A stretch of DNA of 5,565 nt from Ferruginibacter sp. (GCA_025362765.1 JANYFI010000287.1:1-5565), one strand, 5' to 3'; numbered from the stretch's first letter, positions 1 through 5,565 are shown. Numbers and translations are program-made. The notes: generated by a model from the letters alone, not told the origin.

Positions 1-203
1 GCTGCTGCATTTAATAAAAAATCGGTTTCAGTTTCGCTTTGATCCGCCTGTACGGCTACGCATCCATCCAAATTATTTTGCTGCAACAATGGCCATAAGT
101 CAGCGGGCAAAAAATCGCATTGAATCACTTGCATGTCATCGGTTATCCAGGCGTCTCTTACCGGTTGGTATTTCCAAAAATGCTGGTGGCTATCTATTCT
201 CAT
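1..203 (-). CDS. Amidohydrolase, probable L-fuconolactonase (5' part only, runs off the left edge)
   Basis: Only the first 67 codons are present; the C-terminal part lies beyond the window. The predicted role is hydrolysis of L-fucono-lactone to L-fuconate in the cytoplasm. The N-terminus reads MRIDSHQHFWKY, with an HxH motif at residues 6-8 on the first beta strand, as in the amidohydrolase-2 / COG3618 family that contains L-fuconolactonase. A CDFLPADLWPLL segment (residues 29-40) and a VAVQADQSETETDFLL segment (49-64) also fit that family. The ATG start overlaps the TGA of the upstream mutarotase gene as ATGA, which indicates translational coupling and settles the start. The fuconolactone substrate is inferred from the neighbouring genes; related proteins act on other sugar lactones or on 2-pyrone-4,6-dicarboxylate. 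The family call is firm, the substrate moderately so. Confidence 0.85.
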   Translation of the reverse strand, partial: MRIDSHQHFWKYQPVRDAWITDDMQVIQCDFLPADLWPLLQQNNLDGCVAVQADQSETETDFLLNAA

Positions 204-538
204 GGTAATTCAAAAAATTTTTCCATCAACATCCATTTTTCTCCCGGGGCAGCCCATGGCAATGCCTGCTGAAATTTCCACATCAGCGTTTCCCACACCT
301 GCACTGTTTCATTGGCAGCATCCAGCGCTGATTTCTTTTCAAAAGAAAAGTCTGCTGTAGCTTCAATGATCATGAACATTCGATTGCCAATGCAATACAT
401 ATCCATTACGGTAATGCCCGCCTCTTTAATACTGGCGATGATGGCTGGCGACACCTGTTGATGATGCAATTTATACTCGGCCATTAACTGCGGATCATCT
501 ATTAAATCCAATGCGAGACAAAATTTTTGTAAAGCCAC
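200..538 (-). CDS. RhaM-family (DUF718) sugar mutarotase, probable L-fucose mutarotase
   Basis: A 112-residue cytoplasmic enzyme of the L-rhamnose mutarotase fold, which interconverts alpha and beta anomers of a 6-deoxyhexose. Features shared with E. coli RhaM (about 104 residues) are a Tyr and a His four residues apart in the first helix (Y22 and H26 in EYKLHHQQVSP; Y18 and H22 in RhaM), two tryptophans in VWETLMWKF (W82, W87), and a C-terminus ending F-x-LP. Members of this family also occur in L-fucose clusters of Xanthomonas and Campylobacter, and the fucosidase nearby favours fucose over rhamnose. The start is GTG: the upstream frame reaches a TAA at 554-556 with no ATG, and the next internal Met (residue 19) would remove the catalytic region. 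Its stop overlaps the amidohydrolase start by four bases, so the two are probably made together. L-rhamnose remains a possible substrate. Confidence 0.88.
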   Translation of the reverse strand: MALQKFCLALDLIDDPQLMAEYKLHHQQVSPAIIASIKEAGITVMDMYCIGNRMFMIIEATADFSFEKKSALDAANETVQVWETLMWKFQQALPWAAPGEKWMLMEKFFELP

Positions 539-551
539 TTTTTTAGTTATG
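539..551 (-). promoter_or_regulatory. A-rich translation initiation leader of the mutarotase gene
   Basis: On the coding strand CATAACTAAAAAA abuts the GTG start. There is no GGAGG-like site. Bacteroidota commonly use A-rich sequence just before the start in place of Shine-Dalgarno pairing. The same 13 bases precede the dehydrogenase start at 3635, with one extra C. Confidence 0.5.
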
Positions 552-570
552 AGTTATGAGTTATAAGTTA
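545..570 (+). repeat. 7-bp tandem repeat, about 3.7 units
   Basis: Consecutive heptads on the plus strand are AGTTATG (545), AGTTATG (552), AGTTATA (559) and AGTTA (566). The array lies in the 73-base gap between the FAH-family gene and the mutarotase gene, and ends six T residues before the mutarotase start. Related arrays are at 3643-3677 and, inverted, at 3743-3766. Confidence 0.85.
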
Positions 571-599
571 GCACCAGCGTAAAGAGTAAAATAACTTAT
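563..599. repeat. Inverted repeat in the mutarotase leader
   Basis: ATAAGTTA (563-570) and TAACTTAT (592-599) are perfect 8-base inverted copies with 21 bases between them. The left arm is the end of the heptad array. In the mRNA this could form a weak AU-rich stem upstream of the mutarotase start. No T run follows on the transcribed strand, so it does not look like an intrinsic terminator. Confidence 0.5.
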
Positions 600-611
600 T
601 CGAAAAAATTC

Positions 612-1469
612 TTAATTGGTTCCGTACGCCACAGCTTGCTGCTTACTCTTTCCCAAACCTTCGATGCCCAGTTCTATCACGTCTCCTGCCTTAATAAAAA
701 CAGGAGTAGGCTTAATGCCCAAACCAACGCCGGGAGGCGTGCCTGTACTGATCACATCTCCCGGAAGCAACGTCATAAACTGGCTCAGGTAGTGCACCAA
801 AAAAGGGATTTTAAATACCAGGTTCAACGTATTACTATTTTGATATTTTTTTCCATTTACGGTTAACCACATGGGTAAATTATCTACGTCCGCTATTTCA
901 TCTTTGGTTGCCAGAAATGGCCCTAAGGGTGCAAACGTATCGCAGCCTTTTCCCTTTGCCCATTGTCCGCCACGCTCCAGTTGAAAGGCTCTTTCACTGT
1001 AATCATTGTGCAGACAATATCCTGCCACATAGTCCATCGCATTTACTTCTTCTACATAGCTCGCCTTTTTACCCATCACAAATGCCAGCTCCACTTCCCA
1101 ATCTGTTTTGATGCTGTTTTTTGGGATGACCACGTCATCATCCGGACCACATAAGGCTGTGGTGGATTTAAAGAATATAATGGGTTCCGCAGGTATAGGT
1201 GCATTGGTTTCCAGGCAATGATCTACATAATTTAAACCAATACAAATTATTTTAGACGGCCTGGCAATAGGTGCGCCAAGCCTCACCGTTGCATCCACTT
1301 CTGGAAAACCAGAGCCCTCTTCAATCATTGTTTTCAGCTTTTCCAATCCATTTTTTTCGAAAAAGTCTTCGTTGTAATCGCTAAAAACAGCGGACACATC
1401 CCATCTTTTCCCCTCTTTTAAAAAGCCTGGTTTTTCTTTACCGGCTGTTCCAAATCTTATCAGTTTCAT
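612..1469 (-). CDS. Fumarylacetoacetate hydrolase family protein, probable 2,4-diketo-3-deoxy-L-fuconate hydrolase
   Basis: A 285-residue cytoplasmic enzyme, the usual length for the bacterial FAH/COG0179 family. It is predicted to cleave 2,4-diketo-3-deoxy-L-fuconate to pyruvate and L-lactate, the last step of the pathway. A short N-terminal domain (about 1-70) precedes the catalytic FAH domain (about 72-283). Visible motifs are IGLNYVDHCLETN (77-89), DWEVELAFVMGK (123-134) with metal-binding Glu at 125 and 127, HNDYSER (154-160) with the third metal ligand at D156, WAKGKGCDTFAPLGPF (170-185) with candidate catalytic lysines, and STGTPPGVGLG (241-251). The ATG start lies nine bases after the fucosidase stop, so the two are very likely cotranscribed. 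The diketo-fuconate substrate rests on context; related enzymes act on diketo-rhamnonate, acylpyruvates or fumarylacetoacetate. Confidence 0.9.
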   Translation of the reverse strand: MKLIRFGTAGKEKPGFLKEGKRWDVSAVFSDYNEDFFEKNGLEKLKTMIEEGSGFPEVDATVRLGAPIARPSKIICIGLNYVDHCLETNAPIPAEPIIFFKSTTALCGPDDDVVIPKNSIKTDWEVELAFVMGKKASYVEEVNAMDYVAGYCLHNDYSERAFQLERGGQWAKGKGCDTFAPLGPFLATKDEIADVDNLPMWLTVNGKKYQNSNTLNLVFKIPFLVHYLSQFMTLLPGDVISTGTPPGVGLGIKPTPVFIKAGDVIELGIEGLGKSKQQAVAYGTN

Positions 1470-1478
1470 TGTGATGAT

Positions 1479-2816
1479 TTATTGTAATTGTAATGCTATT
1501 ATAGTATCAATCGCATCGGACTGCAGGCCCTCAAGGTACAGAAAAGTGCCTTCAGGTTGTTGTTTAAATTTAATTTTTTTTCCGTCTGCCTTCATTACTG
1601 CTGATAGAATTTTCCCTTTAAAGCCCGGCATAAAAATAAATCCGGCAGCAGGTGGCTGCAGTATGTGGACATAGTATGTTTTATCCTTTACGGTAACAAC
1701 GCCCCAATCCTGCGGCGGGTAAATATTGCCCCTGGTATTATAAATAGTTTCGCCATTGGACTGCATCCATTGTCCGATTACTTTTAACGTATCTATAAAC
1801 TCAGGCTGTATTTTTCCATTAGGCATGGGGCCAACGTTTAGTAAAAAATTCACATCACGGCCAGCGGCTTTTACCAGGTAATGAATCAACTGCTTTGAAG
1901 ATTTATAATTGTTGTCAGTAAGATTAAATCCCCAGGAATTATTCATGGTTTCGCATGTTTCAACAGGCAATTGCAGCGAGGCTTCCTGGAAACTTAAGCC
2001 TGATTTATTTTCGCCCGGTAAATCTTTTTCAAACATTTGAAAATCTTCCCCCGTAAAAGGCGTAAGGTGGTGATTGTTGCCGATCATTGCCTGTGGCTGC
2101 AGCTTATGGATTAGGCCATAAATTTCATCGTACTTCCAATCAAGTCTTGATGTACGGTCGGCACTTCCTTCCGGCTGTGTCTGATCCCAATGACCGTCAA
2201 ACCATATCCCGCCGATTTCACCATAGTTCGTAAGTAGTTCCGTTAACTGATTTTTCATAAACTGCAAGTAGCCGGCATAATTTCCCTTGCTGGTTCTTCC
2301 GGCATGCTGGCCTGTTTTACCCGTTTCCCACGGATAATCATCCCGTCCCCAATCTAATAAAGAATAGTATAAAAATAATTTTATACCCTGTTTATGACAT
2401 TCATCCGCCATCATTTTTACAACATCTTTTTTATAAGGCGAGTGCATAATATTATAATCTGAAAATTTTGTGTCCCACATGCTAAAGCCATCATGGTGTC
2501 TGGTGATAAGCGTGATGTATTTCATCCCCGCGTTCTTTGCCATGCTTACCCATTGTTCCGCATTGAATTCGATGGGATTGAAAAAATCCATCAGTCTTTT
2601 ATAGTTATTATAGGGGATATTTCTTTCGTTCATTACCCATTCTCCCGCACCTGGAATACTGAACGGACCCCAGTGTATGAACAGCCCGAATTTATCATCC
2701 CGGAATGCCTGGCGTGCTTTTATATTTTCTGGTGCAGGCGTGTAGGTTTGCGCCTGGCTTAGTATGCCTGCAATCATAAAGGCAAACAGGAATAAGATAC
2801 TTTTCATTCTTTTCAT
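1479..2816 (-). CDS. Alpha-L-fucosidase, glycoside hydrolase family 29, secreted
   Basis: The enzyme removes terminal alpha-L-fucose from glycans by a retaining mechanism, supplying the sugar for the rest of the operon. Counting from the ATG at 2816 it has 445 residues. A signal peptide (MKRMKSILFLFAFMIAGILS) has a likely signal peptidase I cut after SQA (residue 22); no lipobox Cys is seen, so a periplasmic or exported enzyme is expected. The GH29 barrel (about 35-355) carries FIHWG (46-50), RHHDGFSMWDT (106-116) and GGIWFDG (202-208), where D207 is the predicted nucleophile. ETMNNSWGF (289-297) and NFLLNVGPMPNGKI (323-336) are also typical. A small beta-rich C-terminal segment (about 365-445) follows. 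The acid/base residue cannot be fixed by eye; glutamates near residues 257-269 are candidates. The frame extends to a TTG at 2828 and a second ATG lies at 2807; 2816 was chosen as an ATG giving a positively charged N-region. GH29 subfamily was not resolved. Confidence 0.93.
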   Translation of the reverse strand: MKRMKSILFLFAFMIAGILSQAQTYTPAPENIKARQAFRDDKFGLFIHWGPFSIPGAGEWVMNERNIPYNNYKRLMDFFNPIEFNAEQWVSMAKNAGMKYITLITRHHDGFSMWDTKFSDYNIMHSPYKKDVVKMMADECHKQGIKLFLYYSLLDWGRDDYPWETGKTGQHAGRTSKGNYAGYLQFMKNQLTELLTNYGEIGGIWFDGHWDQTQPEGSADRTSRLDWKYDEIYGLIHKLQPQAMIGNNHHLTPFTGEDFQMFEKDLPGENKSGLSFQEASLQLPVETCETMNNSWGFNLTDNNYKSSKQLIHYLVKAAGRDVNFLLNVGPMPNGKIQPEFIDTLKVIGQWMQSNGETIYNTRGNIYPPQDWGVVTVKDKTYYVHILQPPAAGFIFMPGFKGKILSAVMKADGKKIKFKQQPEGTFLYLEGLQSDAIDTIIALQLQ

Positions 2817-2870
2817 ATTATTCAGCAATTATTAAAAATTCAGTTGATGCATTTTTTGTTATATCGTTGG
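2817..2870. other. Short intergenic gap between dehydrogenase and fucosidase genes
   Basis: These 54 AT-rich bases contain none of the 7-bp repeat units found in the two other sizeable gaps. No promoter or terminator is apparent, so the fucosidase gene is most simply read from the upstream transcript. Confidence 0.6.
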
Positions 2871-3635
2871 CTAATTATTAAGCTTCACAAAACCACCATC
2901 AATGGGGTAATCGCAACCGGTAATAAACGATGCTTCATCACTGCATAAATATAAGGCCAATGCGGCAATTTCGTCAGGCCTGCCCATTCTGCCTATTGGC
3001 TGACTTTTTGATAGCTTTTCAAACATCTCCGTTTCTTTGCCGGGATAATTTTTAGCAATAAATCCATCCACAAAAGGCGTATGTACCCTTGCAGGTGAAA
3101 TAGAATTGCAGCGGATATTTTCAGCCATATAATCTTTTGCAACCGACAAGGTCATAGCCATAACGGCACCCTTTGCCGTTGAATATACAAACCTGTCAGG
3201 AATACCTACCAGTGCTGCGATTGAAGCCATATTTACAATAGTTCCACCGCCTGCCAGCCGTAATTTTGGAATGGCCGCATACAGGCAATTGTAAACGCCT
3301 TTTACGTTTACATGGATGATACGGTCAAAGTCTGCCTCTGTTGTGGTATCGGCTTTACCGACATGTGCAATGCCCGCATTGTTCACCAGTATATCCAGTT
3401 TACCAATGGCTTCAAATGTTGCCAGCACTTCTTGCTGGTTAGCCACATTACAGGCATGCGCAAATACCTTATTACCTGCAATAGTAATTTCAGCTACCGC
3501 TTCTGTTGCACTGTCAACAGTCAACTCAATGATATGCACTTCTGCACCTTGTTGTGCAAATAATTTTGCAATGGCTTTTCCAATACCACTGCCGCCACCG
3601 GTAATTACTGCTTTTTTATTCTGGAGAGAAAACAT
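2871..3635 (-). CDS. Short-chain dehydrogenase/reductase, probable 2-keto-3-deoxy-L-fuconate 4-dehydrogenase
   Basis: A 254-residue classical SDR with a Rossmann fold. The cofactor motif TGGGSGIG is at 12-19 and an acidic E37 at the end of the second strand favours NAD over NADP. NNAG is at 85-88, and the catalytic set is N110, S138, Y151 and K155 (YSTAK, 151-155). PDRFVYSTAKGAV and IRCNSISPARVHTP resemble the Xanthomonas 2-keto-3-deoxy-L-fuconate dehydrogenase and human BDH2. In BDH2 an Arg three residues before the catalytic Tyr (R148 here) contacts the substrate carboxylate, which suggests an acid substrate rather than a free sugar. The adjacent dehydratase makes the proposed substrate, and the downstream FAH-family enzyme uses the product. 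The alternative is L-fucose 1-dehydrogenase, the role of the Campylobacter island SDR. The ATG start is preceded by an A-rich leader and the residues before the glycine motif have normal length. Confidence 0.88.
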   Translation of the reverse strand: MFSLQNKKAVITGGGSGIGKAIAKLFAQQGAEVHIIELTVDSATEAVAEITIAGNKVFAHACNVANQQEVLATFEAIGKLDILVNNAGIAHVGKADTTTEADFDRIIHVNVKGVYNCLYAAIPKLRLAGGGTIVNMASIAALVGIPDRFVYSTAKGAVMAMTLSVAKDYMAENIRCNSISPARVHTPFVDGFIAKNYPGKETEMFEKLSKSQPIGRMGRPDEIAALALYLCSDEASFITGCDYPIDGGFVKLNN

Positions 3636-3649
3636 GTTTTTTAGTTATG
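3636..3649 (-). promoter_or_regulatory. A-rich translation initiation leader of the SDR gene
   Basis: The coding strand reads CATAACTAAAAAAC directly before the ATG. There is no Shine-Dalgarno-like sequence. It matches the leader of the mutarotase gene base for base over 13 positions. Confidence 0.5.
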
Positions 3650-3677
3650 AATTATAAGTGATGAGTTATGAGTTCAT
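3643..3677 (+). repeat. Degenerate 7-bp tandem repeat, five units
   Basis: The heptads on the plus strand are AGTTATG (3643), AATTATA (3650), AGTGATG (3657), AGTTATG (3664) and AGTTCAT (3671). The array has the same unit, orientation and distance to the next start codon as the array at 545-570. It lies within the 133-base gap (3636-3768) between the UxaA-like and SDR genes. Confidence 0.75.
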
Positions 3678-3695
3678 GATCTGGAAATAGTGCTG

Positions 3696-3718
3696 TTTAG
3701 TTAAGCGTATTGACTAAA
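3696..3718. repeat. Short inverted repeat in the UxaA-SDR gap
   Basis: TTTAGT (3696-3701) and ACTAAA (3713-3718) are inverted copies with 11 bases between them. It could be a protein-binding site or a minor hairpin. Six-base arms in AT-rich sequence are common by chance. Confidence 0.25.
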
Positions 3719-3742
3719 GTTATAAATGGGCAAACCCAAAAA

Positions 3743-3766
3743 ACTTATAACTCCTAACTTACAACT
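3743..3766 (-). repeat. 7-bp tandem repeat in inverted orientation, about 3.4 units
   Basis: Read on the minus strand the units are AGTTGTA, AGTTAGG, AGTTATA and AGT, starting two bases after the UxaA-like gene's stop codon. The orientation is opposite to the array at 3643-3677 in the same gap. The segment 3743-3752 can pair with 3650-3659 over ten positions, one of them a G-U pair in the transcript. Confidence 0.7.
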
Positions 3767-3768
3767 GG

Positions 3769-5424
3769 CTAAAGGCTCACTCCCCTTTTCCAGGGTATAA
3801 AATCATCCTGGTTTAATTGAACCGCTTTCGGAATTATTTCACCACTGGCCGCTTTAATACAATAATCCAAAATATCTTCTCCCATTTGTTCAATTGTTTT
3901 TTCACCACTAATGATAGGCCCACAATCTATGTCAATAATATCTTTCATTTTTTTTGCAAGGATAGAATTGGTAGCTACTTTTATCACCGGGCAAACAGGA
4001 TTTCCGGTTGGCGTGCCCAGCCCGGTGGTGAATAAAATTAAAGTAGCGCCAGCTGCTGCTTTTCCGGTTGTAGCTTCTACATCATTGCCAGGCGTACACA
4101 CCAGGTTTAAACCAGCTTTGGTAGCGGGTTCAGTATAATCCAACACATCTGTTACAGGAGATGTACCCCCTTTTTTTGCAGCGCCGGCACTTTTTATAGC
4201 ATCTGTTATCAATCCGTCTTTTATATTGCCGGGCGAAGGATTCATGTGAAAACCTGAGCCTACACTATGTGCTTCCGCATCATAGGTACTCATGAGGCGG
4301 ATGAACTTTTTGGCGCTCGCTTCTGAAGTGCATCGATCAACGAGATTTTGTTCGGCACCGCATAATTCCGGAAATTCTGCCAATAAAACCTTCGCTCCCA
4401 AAGCTACGAGCAAGTCTGATGTATACCCTACTGCGGGATTGGCTGACACACCACTGAAACCATCACTGCCACCACATTTCACGCCAACGCACATTTCACT
4501 CAATGGTTGAGGTGTTCGCTGAAATTTATTTATTTCTACCAGCCCTTCAAATGTCTTTTTGATAGCTTCAGCTACCATCTGTTCTTCGCTCAACGATTGC
4601 TGTTGTTCAAAAATCAACAGCGGTTTATTAAAGTGAGGATTTTGCTTTTTTACATCGTTTAAAAAATCCTGTGTTTGTAAATTTTGGCACCCGAGGCTTA
4701 ACACCGTTACGCCACCTACGTTGGGATGATTGGCATAAGCGGCCAGCAGTGCACTTAATGTTGCCGCATCCTGCCTGGTGCCACCGCATCCTCCCTGGTG
4801 ATTTAAAAATTTGATGCCATCCACATTCTTAAAAACCCTGTCTGTATTATTTGTGGCATTTAACTGCACCTGAATACTGTCGAGATTTTCGCCCTGTTGA
4901 TACGCATTTAATAGCTGGTGAGTGTATTGAATATATTTATCGGTAACGGCATAGCCAAGTTCGTTTTGCAGGGCTTCCCGAATAACATCCATATTGCGAT
5001 TTTCACAAAATACGGTGGGTACAAATAACCAGTAATTGGCTGTACCAACTCTTCCATCGGCCCTTTTATAACCATTGAAGGTTTTGTTGATGTATTTGGA
5101 AACATCGGGTGCCTTCCATTTAAAATCAACCGAACGGTAAATGTATGGATCTGCCGCATGTTTAATATTTTCCGTTGTCATCAGGCCGCCTTTTACAATA
5201 GCGTGCTGTGCTTTGCCCACCAATACCCCGTACATAATTACTTCATCGCCGACAGCGAGGTTAACCGTAAAAAATTTATGTTTGGCTTTGATGGTGTCTA
5301 CCAATAAAAAATGTTCGTCTTGATAAGTAATGCTATCTCCTTTGGCCAAATCTGTCAACGCTACCAGCACGTTGTCTTTTTGATGCATTTTTATAACCAG
5401 GTTTCTGACAGGGTTTGCTGACAT
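3769..5424 (-). CDS. UxaA/GarD-family sugar-acid dehydratase, probable L-fuconate dehydratase (annotated in relatives as altronate dehydratase)
   Basis: A 551-residue cytoplasmic enzyme of the altronate/galactarate dehydratase family (COG2721), predicted to dehydrate L-fuconate to 2-keto-3-deoxy-L-fuconate. An N-terminal SAF domain (about 10-85, starting VIKMHQKDNVLVAL with H14) leads into the UxaA catalytic region. Landmarks are GYKRADGRVGTANYW (118-132), NHQGGCGGTRQDA (208-220), VLSLGCQN (241-248), CGGSDGFSGVSANP (317-330), EFPELCGAEQ (350-359), NPSPGN (395-400) and TTGLGTPTGNPVCPVIKVAT (466-485). It is about 55 residues longer than E. coli UxaA (495), mainly from extra sequence at about 165-205. 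Two active-site-like segments differ from E. coli UxaA as remembered: GGCGGTR for YGCSQ, and GLGTPTGNPVCP for GRGTPYGG. These changes fit a different substrate. The start ATG follows an A-rich leader. The fuconate substrate is inferred from context; altronate or another aldonate cannot be excluded. Confidence 0.88.
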   Translation of the reverse strand: MSANPVRNLVIKMHQKDNVLVALTDLAKGDSITYQDEHFLLVDTIKAKHKFFTVNLAVGDEVIMYGVLVGKAQHAIVKGGLMTTENIKHAADPYIYRSVDFKWKAPDVSKYINKTFNGYKRADGRVGTANYWLFVPTVFCENRNMDVIREALQNELGYAVTDKYIQYTHQLLNAYQQGENLDSIQVQLNATNNTDRVFKNVDGIKFLNHQGGCGGTRQDAATLSALLAAYANHPNVGGVTVLSLGCQNLQTQDFLNDVKKQNPHFNKPLLIFEQQQSLSEEQMVAEAIKKTFEGLVEINKFQRTPQPLSEMCVGVKCGGSDGFSGVSANPAVGYTSDLLVALGAKVLLAEFPELCGAEQNLVDRCTSEASAKKFIRLMSTYDAEAHSVGSGFHMNPSPGNIKDGLITDAIKSAGAAKKGGTSPVTDVLDYTEPATKAGLNLVCTPGNDVEATTGKAAAGATLILFTTGLGTPTGNPVCPVIKVATNSILAKKMKDIIDIDCGPIISGEKTIEQMGEDILDYCIKAASGEIIPKAVQLNQDDFIPWKRGVSL

Positions 5425-5565
5425 ACAATAAATATTTTCTTTTTTATCAATCGTTGCAACTAATGTAAAGTCGCAGGGAAGTTTTTTGATTCAGGCGACA
5501 ATATACCAAATTTTTGTCTGGCAGCCTTACTGTTTCCGGCATATGAAAACCAGCATAGCCAACAC
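5425..5565. other. Right-edge region upstream of the operon, no confirmed gene
   Basis: It would be expected to hold the promoter if the operon starts here, but no good match to the Bacteroidota TTTG / TAnnTTTG promoter was found on the minus strand. An A-rich stretch (about 5431-5447) lies before the dehydratase start. A perfect 8-base palindrome, GTTGCAAC, is at 5453-5460. GTCGC (5470-5474) and GCGAC (5495-5499) form a 5-base inverted repeat. One minus-strand frame is open for 38 codons from the edge to a TGA at 5447-5449 and could be the tail of another gene. An ATG on the plus strand at 5543 begins a frame that runs off the edge after seven codons, too short to judge. Confidence 0.5.

Noticed and set aside
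133..360. Plus-strand 75-codon open frame across the amidohydrolase and mutarotase genes
   Set aside because: It runs antisense to two well-supported proteins and spans their junction.
545..570. Heptad array as a CRISPR array or phage attachment site
   Set aside because: The units are 7 bases, contiguous and without spacers. No cas, integrase or tRNA gene is present.
2817..2828. TTG at 2828 as the start of the fucosidase gene
   Set aside because: It adds four residues (read as MLNN) in front of a normal signal peptide, has no ribosome-binding advantage, and an ATG follows at 2816.
3316..3657. Plus-strand 113-codon open frame
   Set aside because: It is antisense to the SDR gene, whose protein shows a complete set of family motifs. 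The antisense translation has low complexity and no recognisable domain.
3727..3738. TGGGCAAACCCA hairpin in the dehydratase-SDR gap as an intrinsic terminator
   Set aside because: The stem is only four base pairs. On the transcribed strand the T run comes before the hairpin, not after it.
4908..5159. Minus-strand 83-codon open frame inside the UxaA-like gene
   Set aside because: It is an alternative frame of a gene with clear family motifs throughout, and its translation resembles nothing I recognise.
5461..5540. Bacteroidota sigma-70-type promoter for the operon
   Set aside because: TACATTAG on the minus strand is one mismatch from TAnnTTTG, but no TTTG element sits at the expected spacing upstream, so it was not called.

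Overview
The window looks like part of a Bacteroidota chromosome, probably Chitinophagaceae or a close relative. The reasons are the AT-rich base composition, A-rich leaders in place of clear Shine-Dalgarno sites, closely spaced genes on one strand, and protein sequences that resemble that phylum. The family assignment is an impression from reading the sequence, not a search result.

All six supported genes lie on the minus strand, so transcription runs from the right edge to the left edge. In transcription order they are: a UxaA/altronate-dehydratase-family enzyme (5424-3769), a short-chain dehydrogenase (3635-2871), a secreted GH29 alpha-L-fucosidase (2816-1479), a fumarylacetoacetate-hydrolase-family enzyme (1469-612), a RhaM-type sugar mutarotase (538-200), and the first 67 codons of an amidohydrolase that runs off the left edge (203-1). 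Gaps are 133, 54, 9 and 73 bases, and the last pair overlaps by four bases, which fits one operon. The 141 bases at the right edge (5425-5565) hold no gene that can be confirmed.

Together the genes fit a non-phosphorylative L-fucose pathway. The fucosidase would free L-fucose from glycans outside the cytoplasm. After uptake, the mutarotase balances the anomers and a dehydrogenase oxidises fucose to the lactone. The amidohydrolase opens the lactone to L-fuconate, and the UxaA-like enzyme dehydrates it to 2-keto-3-deoxy-L-fuconate. The SDR oxidises that at C4, and the FAH-family hydrolase cleaves the diketo acid to pyruvate and L-lactate. The fucose permease, and probably the first dehydrogenase, are not in the window. 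The pathway is known from Xanthomonas campestris, where the fuconate dehydratase belongs to the enolase superfamily. Here that step would be taken by an unrelated UxaA-type protein, as in the Campylobacter jejuni fucose island.

The most unusual non-coding signal is a degenerate 7-bp tandem repeat (AGTTATG/AGTTATA on the plus strand). It sits directly in front of two of the genes, with the same 13 bases, CATAACTAAAAAA, ending at or one base before the start codon. Inverted units lie upstream in both intergenic regions, so the leader RNAs could fold.
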